From positions 1-15,715 of the forward strand of contig JAEWEX010000399.1 in assembly GCA_023389135.1 (NCBI GenBank): 15,715 nt of DNA, written 5' to 3'. Numbering within the stretch: the first letter of the stretch is position 1; every line of letters starts with the position of its first letter. A program made the translations under genes and the position numbers. The DNA comes from Pseudomonadota bacterium (GTDB taxonomy: Bacteria; Pseudomonadota; Alphaproteobacteria; Rhizobiales; Methylopilaceae). Shown one piece after another: positions 7,021 through 13,734 of the stretch. Below the pieces are notes generated by a model. That model ran no database searches, had not been told where the DNA came from, and worked only from the letters and a program-made list of their open reading frames with translations.

Positions 7021-8498
7021 CAGGTGCTCCTGCGTCGGCGCAACACGGCCGAGATCAGCGGCCAGACCAGCACCGCCAGCGCCACCGCCAGCAGCGAGGC
7101 GGCCAGCGGCCGCGAGAAGAAGATGTCGTGCGAGCCCTGCGCCATGATCAGCGAGCGCGAGTAGTTCGCCTCCACCATGACGCCGAGCACCATGGCCAGG
7201 ATCAGCGGCGCCATGGGGAACTGCAGCTTCTTGAGGACGTAGCCGACCAGGCCGAAGCCCAGCGCCAGCCAGACGTCGAACATGAGGTTGCGCACCGAGA
7301 ACGCCGCGATCATGGACAGCACGAACACGCCGGGGGCCAGGATCGCGTTGGGCATGGACAGGACGCGCCGCCACACCGGCATGGCGACCGTGCCCAGCAC
7401 GTAGATCGCGACGTAGGCGACCACCAGGCCGACGAACAGGCCGTAGACCACGTCGGGGCTGCCCTCGAACAGCTTGGGGCCGGGCTGCAGCCCGTGCAGG
7501 GTCAGCGCGCCCAGCAGCACGGCGGCCGTCGGGCTGCCGGGGATGCCGAGCGTCAGCAGCGGCACCAGCGAGCCGCCGACCGAGGCGCTGCCGGCGGTCT
7601 CCGGCCCGGCGACGCCCTCGATGGCGCCCTTGCCGAACCGCTCCGGCGTGCGCGACCAGCGCTTCTCCTGGTCGTAGGCGAGCCAGCTCGCGATGTTGGC
7701 GCCCGCGCCCGGCAGCACGCCGACCACGACGCCGATCAGCGATCCGCGGCCGAAGGACGGGATCAGCGAGCGGAACTGTCCGAGCGTCATGCGCGCGGAG
7801 CCCTCCACCCGGCCGGCCTTGAGCGCATCGCGGCCCTCCAGCATGGCGAAGCATTCCGCCACGGCGAACACGCCGATCAGGACAACCAGGAACGGCACGC
7901 CCTCGAACAGCTGGTAGAAGCCGAAGGTGTAGCGCGCGGTGCCGCTGACGCTGTCGATGCCCACCACGACGATGAGCAGGCCCAGCGTCGCCGCGACCAG
8001 GCCCTTGATCAGGTTGTCGCCCGACAGGCTCGCCACCAGCGACAGGCCGAAGATGCCGAGCGCGAAATATTCGGGCGGGCCGAATTTCAGCGCCATGGTG
8101 ACGAGGGGCAGCGACAGGGTCATCAGCGCGATGCCGCCGACGACGCCGCCGATGGTGGCGGAGTACATCAGCGTCTGCAGCGCGAGGACGCCCTTGCCCT
8201 GCTTGTTGAGGCTGTAGCCGTCCTGCAGCATCGCGGTCGCCGAGGCCGTGCCCGGCGCGCCCAGCAGGATCGCCGTGATGGAGCCGCCATACTCCGCCGC
8301 GAGGTAGAGCGAGACCAGCAGGTTGAACGCCACCGACGGCGGCAGCGCATAGGTCGCCGGGATCAGCAGCGCCACCCCGAGCGAGGGGCCGAGGCCCGGC
8401 AGCGCGCCGACCACGATGCCGATGGCGCAGCCGATCACGATGGCCAGGATGCCCTGAAGCGTGAAGACCGCCTCGATACCGATCAGCAGGTTCTGCAT
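7020..8498 (-). CDS. tctA: Tripartite tricarboxylate transporter, large membrane subunit TctA
   Basis: The 492-residue protein is nearly all hydrophobic, with about a dozen membrane segments. It shows the internal duplication typical of Tct[12 protein letters not shown] near the N-terminus and [13 protein letters not shown] in the second half. Other family signatures are [21 protein letters not shown], ending about residue 87, and the segment [25 protein letters not shown] (shown here as key blocks GPETAG and LGIPGS). TctA forms the solute path of a secondary, ion-driven inner-membrane transporter fed by the periplasmic TctC. It lies 12 bases after tctB, and its TGA overlaps the ATG of the ThDP enzyme by one base. 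Confidence 0.97.
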   Translation of the reverse strand: MQNLLIGIEAVFTLQGILAIVIGCAIGIVVGALPGLGPSLGVALLIPATYALPPSVAFNLLVSLYLAAEYGGSITAILLGAPGTASATAMLQDGYSLNKQGKGVLALQTLMYSATIGGVVGGIALMTLSLPLVTMALKFGPPEYFALGIFGLSLVASLSGDNLIKGLVAATLGLLIVVVGIDSVSGTARYTFGFYQLFEGVPFLVVLIGVFAVAECFAMLEGRDALKAGRVEGSARMTLGQFRSLIPSFGRGSLIGVVVGVLPGAGANIASWLAYDQEKRWSRTPERFGKGAIEGVAGPETAGSASVGGSLVPLLTLGIPGSPTAAVLLGALTLHGLQPGPKLFEGSPDVVYGLFVGLVVAYVAIYVLGTVAMPVWRRVLSMPNAILAPGVFVLSMIAAFSVRNLMFDVWLALGFGLVGYVLKKLQFPMAPLILAMVLGVMVEANYSRSLIMAQGSHDIFFSRPLAASLLAVALAVLVWPLISAVLRRRRST

Positions 8499-8510
8499 GG
8501 AGCGTCCGGT

Positions 8511-8984
8511 TCAGGGCAGCGGCACGCCGAGGGCGACCGAGAAGATGAGATAGATCGACGCCGGCAGGATCACGGCGGTGAGGGCCGCCCCGAGCCATCC
8601 GCCTCCCGCGACGCGCACGGCCACGAGCAGCCACGGCGCGGCAAGCCACAGGAAGCCGAGATAGGGCAGCAGCCCGACGAACGCGGCCGCCAGCGCCGCG
8701 AAGGCGACGATCCGCAGGCCGGAGCGGACCACCAGCGGTTCCGGCCGGGTGCGCAGCGCCCCGGCGGCCAGCACGGCGGACAGCGCGATCAGCGCCGCGC
8801 CGTAGATCGTTGGAAGCTGGCCGGGCCCCGGCGCGCCCAGCGTCGACGGCGCCGGAAACTCCATGGCACCGACGATGGCCCCGACGCCCAGCGCCGCGAA
8901 CACCGCCGCGGCCGCGAGGATGCCGGCGCGCATGCGCCGGACCCCCGCGGCCCGCGCCTCGATGTCGGGCGCGGCTGCCGTCAC
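8511..8984 (-). CDS. tctB: Tripartite tricarboxylate transporter, small membrane subunit TctB
   Basis: Starting at GTG (complement of 8982-8984) the product has 157 residues, the usual TctB size. It shows four hydrophobic segments: RAGILAAAAVFAALGVGAIV, the PTIYGAALIALSAVLAAGA region, a long FAALAAAFVGLLPYLGFLWL hairpin and a C-terminal IYLIFSVALGVPLP. The GTG overlaps the TGA of tctC as GTGA, the arrangement expected for coupled transporter genes. A longer frame extends back to 9107 but would run into tctC coding sequence and gives non-family residues. Met at the MRAGIL position is a weaker alternative. TctB sequences are poorly conserved, so the call rests on topology, size and position between tctC and tctA. 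Confidence 0.9.
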   Translation of the reverse strand: MTAAAPDIEARAAGVRRMRAGILAAAAVFAALGVGAIVGAMEFPAPSTLGAPGPGQLPTIYGAALIALSAVLAAGALRTRPEPLVVRSGLRIVAFAALAAAFVGLLPYLGFLWLAAPWLLVAVRVAGGGWLGAALTAVILPASIYLIFSVALGVPLP

Positions 8985-9940
8985 AGGTAGCCGCCGGCCT
9001 TGAGGAATTCGCGGCGGGTCTCGATCTCGTTCTCGACCTGGGCCTGGAACTCGTCGATGGACCAGCCGGCGCGCGACTGCTTGTTCTGCTGCATGAAGGC
9101 CTTCCACTCGTCGCTGGCCTCGACCTTGTCCATGGCGCCGGACAGGGTCTCCAGCACGGGAGCGGGGGTGTCGGCCTTGACCGCGACGCCGCGCCAGATC
9201 GCCTCGACCACGTCCTGTCCCTGCTCCTTGAAGGTCGGCGTGTCGGGGAAGAACTCGTCGCGCTCCTCGGTGCTGATGGCGAGCAGGCGGATCTCGCCGC
9301 TCTCGACCTGGGCCAGGGCCGAGCTCGGCGTCATCATGGCGACGTCGATATGGCCGCCGAGCAGCGCGAAGGCCGCCTCGTTGCCGCCGTCGAACGGGAT
9401 CCAGGCGGCCTGGATGCCGGCCTCCTGCTGCAGGCGGTAGAACACGAACTGGTGGAATCCGGCGGTGGCGAAGCCGCCGACGCGGACGCTGTTGGGCTTG
9501 TCCTTGAGCGCGTTGACGAAGTCGGCCAGCGTCTTGAACGGGCTGTCCGCCCTGACCGCGACCGCCGACGGCTCGGTCTGGAGCGCGCGCACGAAGATGA
9601 AATTGTCGCGCTTGAAGGGGATCTTGCCCTGGGCGAGCGTGAACGTGGTGGTGCCGGTCACCGACATGATGTTGTAGCCGTCCGCCGGCTGCGACATGAC
9701 GTAGGACATGGCCACCGCGCCCGAGCCGCCGGTGCGGTTCTCGACCGGGGTGCTCTGGCCCAGTTCCTCGCCGACCTGCTTGGCGAGCTGGCGCATCATG
9801 GAATCGAGCGGCGAGCCCGCCGCCGACGTGACGACGAACTTGACCGGACCGGTCGGGTAGTCCTGGGCCATGGCCGCCGGGGCCAGCGCCAGGACCGCGA
9901 GCGCCGTCCCGAGGGCGACGGCCTGCTTGAAGGGCTTCAT
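8981..9940 (-). CDS. tctC: Tripartite tricarboxylate transporter, periplasmic binding protein TctC (Bug family)
   Basis: The 319-residue product starts with a Sec signal peptide (MKPFKQ, hydrophobic core LGTALAVLALAPA, cleavage expected after AMA at residue 25). The mature part has the Bug-family opening YPTGPVKFVVTSAAGSPLD, followed by LGQSTPVENRTGGSG and QPADGYNIM, then DKPNSVRVG and GHIDVAMM further on. Bug proteins capture carboxylated solutes between two lobes and hand them to TctA/TctB. The first binding loop reads SAAGSPLD rather than the common PFAAGGPTD, so the ligand may differ from simple citrate-type acids. This is inference. The ribosome site GGGAGGAAA before the ATG is the best in the operon, fitting the high level needed for a binding protein. 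The upstream dehydratase stop is 37 bases away. Confidence 0.96.
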   Translation of the reverse strand: MKPFKQAVALGTALAVLALAPAAMAQDYPTGPVKFVVTSAAGSPLDSMMRQLAKQVGEELGQSTPVENRTGGSGAVAMSYVMSQPADGYNIMSVTGTTTFTLAQGKIPFKRDNFIFVRALQTEPSAVAVRADSPFKTLADFVNALKDKPNSVRVGGFATAGFHQFVFYRLQQEAGIQAAWIPFDGGNEAAFALLGGHIDVAMMTPSSALAQVESGEIRLLAISTEERDEFFPDTPTFKEQGQDVVEAIWRGVAVKADTPAPVLETLSGAMDKVEASDEWKAFMQQNKQSRAGWSIDEFQAQVENEIETRREFLKAGGYL

Positions 9941-9977
9941 GGATTTCCTCCCGCTGTTGGGGTGTCGATGGATTTCT

Positions 9978-11129
9978 TCAGAGGTTTTCGTCGGCGGGGA
10001 AGCGGAACTCCCGCGCCGGATAGGCCTGGTACGGCATGGAGCGGATCGCCTCCTCGTCCGGCTCCAGGCCGAGACCGGGGGCGTCGGGCAGCTCGATGTA
10101 GCCGTTCAAGGGCTTCAGCGGATTGCGGAACAGCTTCTGGCCGAACTCCTCGAACGGCAGGAAGTATTCCGTGATGATGAAGTTGGGCATGCAGGCCGAG
10201 GCATGCACCGTCGCCGACAGCGCCAGCGTGGTGGAGTTGTAGTTGTGCGGAGACACCGCCACCATCTCGGTCTCGGCGGCGGCCGCGATCATCAGCAGCT
10301 CGAGGATGCCGCCGCAATTGGCGACGTCGGGATTGATGATGTCGACCGCGCGGGCCCGCAGCAGCGGCCGGAAGCCGGCGCGGCCGTAGATCGCCTCGCC
10401 CGCGACCACCGGGATCGACGAGGAGCGCCGAACCTCGGCGATGGCGTCGATGTTCTCCGACTGGCACGGCTCCTCGAACCAGTAGGGCTCGTATTCCGCC
10501 ACCGCGTCCGACAGCTCGATGGCGTGGCGCGGCGACAGCCGGCGGTGGATGTCCAGCAGCAGGTCGACATCCCGCCCGAAGGCGTCGCGCATGGCCTTCA
10601 CGACGCGCGCCGCGTGGCGGACATGCTCGCGCGGGATGTAGGTGCGCCACGGGCGCGGCAGCGGGTCGAACTTGAGCGCGTTGTAGCCGGACGCCACCAC
10701 TGGCTCCGCGGCGCGGACATAGTTCTCCGGGTCTCGCAGCTTGTAGCCCCAGCCATTGGCGTAGACGCGGACCTTGGAGCGCACCTTGCCGCCGAGCAGG
10801 TTGTAGACCGGCTGCTCCGTGGCCTTGCCGACAATATCCCACAGCGCCTGCTCGATCCCCGACAGCGCGCACCACAGCTCCAGCGAGGAGCGGCGCTGGG
10901 CGTAGTCGTCGAACGCGATCTGCAGGATGTGGCGGATCTGGAACGGGTCGCGGCCGAGGAGATAGCGGCCGAACTCCTCGACCTGGGCCGCGATCGGCCG
11001 GTCCCGGTCATACTGGCTGTAGGCCTCGCCCCAGCCGACGATGCCGGCATCGGTCTCGATGCGCACGAAGATGACGTTCTTGCGCCAGCCCGGATGGACG
11101 ATGAGGCATTCGACTTTGGCGATCTTCAT
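9978..11129 (-). CDS. Enolase superfamily (mandelate racemase/muconate lactonizing) enzyme, acid-sugar dehydratase-like
   Basis: The 383-residue protein has the N-terminal capping domain (about 1-120, with IETDAGIVGWGEAYS) and a beta/alpha barrel. The three magnesium ligands are visible: D193 in LLDIH, E219 in WFEEP and E245 in VAGEA. H195, two residues after the first ligand, and H295 in SPHNYNS are the acid/base pattern of sugar-acid dehydratases such as D-galactonate dehydratase. Muconate-lactonizing members instead use a KxK motif; here that strand reads LKFDP (K153). It probably dehydrates a 2,3-dihydroxy acid to a 2-oxo-3-deoxy acid in the cytoplasm. It is the first gene of the operon, so the substrate is likely the acid imported by TctABC. 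The ribosome site before the ATG is weak (CAGG). Confidence 0.92.
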   Translation of the reverse strand: MKIAKVECLIVHPGWRKNVIFVRIETDAGIVGWGEAYSQYDRDRPIAAQVEEFGRYLLGRDPFQIRHILQIAFDDYAQRRSSLELWCALSGIEQALWDIVGKATEQPVYNLLGGKVRSKVRVYANGWGYKLRDPENYVRAAEPVVASGYNALKFDPLPRPWRTYIPREHVRHAARVVKAMRDAFGRDVDLLLDIHRRLSPRHAIELSDAVAEYEPYWFEEPCQSENIDAIAEVRRSSSIPVVAGEAIYGRAGFRPLLRARAVDIINPDVANCGGILELLMIAAAAETEMVAVSPHNYNSTTLALSATVHASACMPNFIITEYFLPFEEFGQKLFRNPLKPLNGYIELPDAPGLGLEPDEEAIRSMPYQAYPAREFRFPADENL

Positions 11130-11183
11130 GCGGACCTGCGGCTGATAGGCGTGGCGTCAAAATGGGCGCAATCGCGTCCGGTT

Positions 11184-11191
11184 TGTCGACA
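11184..11191. promoter_or_regulatory. TGTCGACA palindrome, candidate operator of the six-gene operon
   Basis: TGTCGACA is a perfect 8-base palindrome located one base beyond the proposed -10 box of the minus-strand operon, covering the expected transcription start. With flanking T it reads TTTGTCGACA, closely related to ATTGTCGTCA over the start of the neighbouring regulator gene (11371-11380). A shared recognition word at both sites would let GntR2 repress itself and the operon together. It coincides with a SalI-type palindrome, which can occur by chance. Confidence 0.45.
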
Positions 11192-11192
11192 C

Positions 11193-11221
11193 GTTAATCA
11201 GACCGGGCGGACGGCTGTCAA
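11193..11221 (-). promoter_or_regulatory. Promoter of the dehydratase-tctCBA-ThDP-KPR operon
   Basis: On the minus strand a perfect -35 box TTGACA (complement of 11216-11221) is followed after 17 bases by ATTAAC (complement of 11193-11198). The latter has three of six matches and is preceded by TG. Transcription would start near 11186, leaving a leader of about 57 bases before the dehydratase ATG. The perfect -35 and good spacing make this the best promoter seen in the window. Confidence 0.5.
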
Positions 11222-11313
11222 GCCTGAGACCCATCGCCTCGACGGCGCCATGACCCTCATTTTGCAGCGCACAACGCGTGGCTGCGCGGCATGATCAGGC
11301 CGCGGCGACACTC

Positions 11314-11342
11314 TTGACCGACATGCCATCGCGGCCTAGCGT
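11314..11342 (+). promoter_or_regulatory. Possible promoter of gntR2 and the aldehyde dehydrogenase gene
   Basis: TTGACC (11314-11319, five of six matches) and TAGCGT (11337-11342, three of six) are separated by 17 bases. The start would fall near 11350, about 30 bases before the regulator ATG, so the ATTG-N4-CAAT element lies just downstream of it. The -10 box is weak. Confidence 0.35.
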
Positions 11343-11360
11343 GCCTGCACTTTCACCCCT

Positions 11361-11366
11361 GTGGAG
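11361..11366 (+). promoter_or_regulatory. Ribosome binding site of gntR2, spaced for TTG rather than ATG
   Basis: GTGGAG ends five bases before the in-frame TTG at 11372 and 14 bases before the ATG at 11381, the same geometry as in gntR1. TTG would add the residues M-S-S. Spacing favours TTG, whereas codon preference favours ATG. Confidence 0.45.
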
Positions 11367-11370
11367 CATT

Positions 11371-11382
11371 ATTGTCGTCAAT
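11371..11382. promoter_or_regulatory. ATTG-TCGT-CAAT near-palindrome over the gntR2 start codon
   Basis: ATTGTCGTCAAT pairs in five of six dyad positions and ends on the first two bases of the ATG at 11381. Position relative to the ribosome site, the TTG and the ATG is identical to that of ATTGTATCCAAT in front of gntR1. It is a likely autoregulatory operator. The core TTGTCG recurs at the operon promoter (11183-11188). Confidence 0.5.
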
Positions 11383-12076
11383 GCAGCCTTCGGAGACCGG
11401 CACCACCGTCCAGCGCATCGAGAGCGAGCTCGAGAAGGCCATTCTCGCGGGCGAGTACGAGCCCGGCGCGCGCATCAACGAGAACGCGCTGGCCGCCCGG
11501 CTGGGGGTCAGCCGTGCGCCGGTGCGCGAGGCCTGCCGGCTGCTGGAGCGCGCGGGGCTCGTCCGCATCGTCCCGAACCAGGGGGCCATGGTGGCGTCGC
11601 TCACGCTGCACGAGGTGGTGCAGCTGTTCGATGTCAGGGCGGCCCTCGGCCGGCTTGCCGGCGAGGAGGCCGCGACCTCCATGGACGATGCCCATCTGCG
11701 TCAGCTTCGCGGCCTGATGGCGGAGATGGACCGCGCCGCCATGGAGCGCGACGCCGACCGCTATGTCGGCCTGAACATCGACTTCCACGCCTGCCTCTAC
11801 GACGCCACCGGCAACGCCCGCCTCGCCCATCTCGACCTGTCCATCGGCAAGGAGCTGCGCGTCTACCGCCGCCACGGCCTTGCGCGCGGCGGCGGGCTTG
11901 CGGTCTCCAACCAGGAGCACCGCGTCATCATGGCGGCGATCGAGCGCGGCGACTGCGAGGAGGCCGGCCTGCAGCTGTTCCAGCACATCCGCAACGGCCG
12001 CGACCGCTTCCTTCGCGCCATGTCGGCGACCGGCCACCTGACGCTGAAGCCGCTGGGCTCGGCGGCCGTTGGCTGA
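11381..12076 (+). CDS. GntR family transcriptional regulator, FCD (FadR) subfamily
   Basis: The 231-residue product has a winged helix-turn-helix at about 8-72 (LAARLGVSRAPVREACRLLE is the recognition region) and an FCD domain at about 76-212. The metal-site histidines are H136, H180 and H202. The usual first ligand Asp is N132 (LNIDFH), as in the other regulator of the window. It lacks the proline-rich tail of GntR1 and is clearly a separate paralogue. It stands divergent to the six-gene operon with 251 bases between the two ATGs, the classic position of a local regulator. It is followed after 62 bases by the aldehyde dehydrogenase. Inferred role: repressor of the transport and dehydratase operon, relieved by the imported acid or an intermediate. 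Confidence 0.92.
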   Translation: MQPSETGTTVQRIESELEKAILAGEYEPGARINENALAARLGVSRAPVREACRLLERAGLVRIVPNQGAMVASLTLHEVVQLFDVRAALGRLAGEEAATSMDDAHLRQLRGLMAEMDRAAMERDADRYVGLNIDFHACLYDATGNARLAHLDLSIGKELRVYRRHGLARGGGLAVSNQEHRVIMAAIERGDCEEAGLQLFQHIRNGRDRFLRAMSATGHLTLKPLGSAAVG

Positions 12077-12096
12077 ATGACGCGCTCCGCCCGGTT

Positions 12097-12108
12097 CGGG
12101 ATATCCCG
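12097..12108. promoter_or_regulatory. Perfect 12-base palindrome between gntR2 and the aldehyde dehydrogenase gene
   Basis: CGGGATATCCCG is an exact palindrome in the 62-base gap, 31 bases before the GTG start. No sigma-70 promoter is apparent next to it. It differs from the ATTG-N4-CAAT elements, so if it is an operator it belongs to another regulator. It could also be a small mRNA hairpin or chance. Confidence 0.3.
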
Positions 12109-12125
12109 CGCCCTGATGAATGACC

Positions 12126-12131
12126 GAGGAG
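12126..12131 (+). promoter_or_regulatory. Ribosome binding site supporting the GTG start of the aldehyde dehydrogenase
   Basis: GAGGAG ends seven bases before GTG at 12139. This strong match decides for GTG over the later in-frame ATG at 12181, which has no such site. Confidence 0.6.
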
Positions 12132-12138
12132 ACGACCG

Positions 12139-13587
12139 GTGAACGCATCGCCCGCCGCGCACCCCTATCCGCCGCTCCGCATGCGTATCGCAGGCGAATG
12201 GCGAACCCGCGAGGCGGGGGAGCAGGTGATCAATCCGGCCACCGAGGCCCCGCTCGGCCACCTGCCCCACGCCACCGCCGCCGACCTGGAGGACGCGGTC
12301 CGCTCCGCGGCGGAGGGCTTCGCGCTCTGGCGCCGCAAGGCGCCGGCCGAGCGCTGCGAGATCGTTGTCGAGGCGGCGCGGCTGATGCGCCGGCGCATCG
12401 AGGCCATCGCCACCGCCGTGACGCTGGAGCAGGGCAAGCCCATCGCCCAGTCCCGGGCCGAGGTGCTGCGCGCCGCCGAGATCCTGGAATGGGACGCCAA
12501 TGAGGGCCGGCGCCTGTACGGCCGGCTGATCCCGGCCGAAGCCGGCATGCGCCGGACCGTGACCCGCGAGCCGATCGGGGTCGCTGCCGCGTTCACGCCC
12601 TGGAACTTCCCGCTGACCACGCCGGCGCGCAAGATCGGCGGCGCGCTGGCTGCCGGGTGCTCCCTCATCCTGAAGGCGTCCGAGGAGACGCCCGCCGGCG
12701 CGGTGATGATCCTGGAGGCGCTGGTCGACGCCGGCCTGCCGGCGGGCGTGGTCAATCTGGTCTTCGGCGACCCGGCGGCGATCTCGAAGGTCCTGATCTC
12801 GCACCCGGCAGTCGCCATGATCGCCTTCACGGGATCGATCCCGGTGGGCAAGCACCTGGCAGGACTGGCCGCCCGCGAGATGAAGCCGACGCTGATGGAG
12901 CTCGGCGGCCACGGACCGGTGATCGTGTGCGACGACGTCGATCCCGCCATGGCGGCGGCGCAGTCTGTGGTGGCCAAGTCGCGCAATTCCGGCCAGGTCT
13001 GCGTGTCGCCGACCCGGTTCTTCGTGGAGGAGGCCTCCTACGACGCCTTCCTCGAGGCGTTCGTCGACAGGGCGCAGAAGCTGCGCCTGGGCGACGGCAT
13101 GGATCCGGCCACCGAGATGGGGCCTCTGGCCAACGACCGGCGCCTTGCCGCCATGGACGGCCTCGCATTGGATGCGCGCGAAAAGGGCGCCACGGTCCGC
13201 GCCGGCGGCCGCCGCGAGGGCAATCGCGGCTATTTCTACCCGCTCACCGTGGTCACCGACGCCTCCGCCGAGGTGCGCGCCACCCATGAGGAGCCGTTCG
13301 GCCCGCTGGCGGTGATCTCGCGGGTCTCGGGCGTGGACGAGGCCGTCGCGCGGGCAAACGCCCTGCCCTTCGGGCTCGCGGGTTACGCCTTCGCCCGCTC
13401 GGCCGCCAAGGTGGACGCCATCTCGTCGGGCCTGCACTGCGGCAACATCGCCATCAACCACTTCACCGCCTCGGTCGCCGAGACGCCGTTCGGCGGCGTC
13501 AAGGAGAGCGGATACGGGCGCGAGGGCGGCATCGAGGGCCTCGACGTCTACACCGTGGTCAAGTCGGTGTCTCACAAGGTTCTGTGA
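12139..13587 (+). CDS. NAD(P)-dependent aldehyde dehydrogenase, succinate-semialdehyde dehydrogenase type
   Basis: The 482-residue product is a complete class-3-fold ALDH of the GabD-like branch. Visible catalytic residues are N156 in FTPWNFP, K179 in LILKASEETP, E254 in MELGGHGP and the nucleophile C288 in NSGQVCVSPTRF. Near the C-terminus are EEPFGPLAVI and ETPFGGVKESGYGREGG, the usual oligomerisation and cofactor region. It oxidises an aldehyde, often a semialdehyde, to the acid in the cytoplasm. Relatives include succinate-semialdehyde and alpha-ketoglutarate-semialdehyde dehydrogenases; the latter completes several sugar-acid dehydratase pathways, which fits the neighbouring enolase-superfamily gene. 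An aldehyde made by the ThDP enzyme is the alternative substrate. It is cotranscribed with gntR2 by position. Confidence 0.94.
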   Translation: MNASPAAHPYPPLRMRIAGEWRTREAGEQVINPATEAPLGHLPHATAADLEDAVRSAAEGFALWRRKAPAERCEIVVEAARLMRRRIEAIATAVTLEQGKPIAQSRAEVLRAAEILEWDANEGRRLYGRLIPAEAGMRRTVTREPIGVAAAFTPWNFPLTTPARKIGGALAAGCSLILKASEETPAGAVMILEALVDAGLPAGVVNLVFGDPAAISKVLISHPAVAMIAFTGSIPVGKHLAGLAAREMKPTLMELGGHGPVIVCDDVDPAMAAAQSVVAKSRNSGQVCVSPTRFFVEEASYDAFLEAFVDRAQKLRLGDGMDPATEMGPLANDRRLAAMDGLALDAREKGATVRAGGRREGNRGYFYPLTVVTDASAEVRATHEEPFGPLAVISRVSGVDEAVARANALPFGLAGYAFARSAAKVDAISSGLHCGNIAINHFTASVAETPFGGVKESGYGREGGIEGLDVYTVVKSVSHKVL

Positions 13588-13734
13588 CAACCGCGCGCCC
13601 CGCGCAGCTTTTCCGTTTACAGGCAAGGGAATGCGGGGCACGAGTGTCGCCGACGATGTTCATTGGAATGGCGCCGGCGCGACCAGGCGGTTGCAGCGGA
13701 GCCGTTGCCTTCAATCGGTACGGTGCCTGAGGCC

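Noticed and set aside
7128..8990. A 620-codon plus-strand open frame antisense to tctA and tctB
   Set aside because: Its product is a low-complexity run of Arg, Asp, Gln, His and Ala with no domain. It is the antisense shadow of hydrophobic GC-rich genes whose own frames are clear family members.
13593..13612. GC hairpin followed by TTTT after the aldehyde dehydrogenase as an intrinsic terminator
   Set aside because: Only four base pairs form and the T-run is four bases long and offset, so it is too weak to call.
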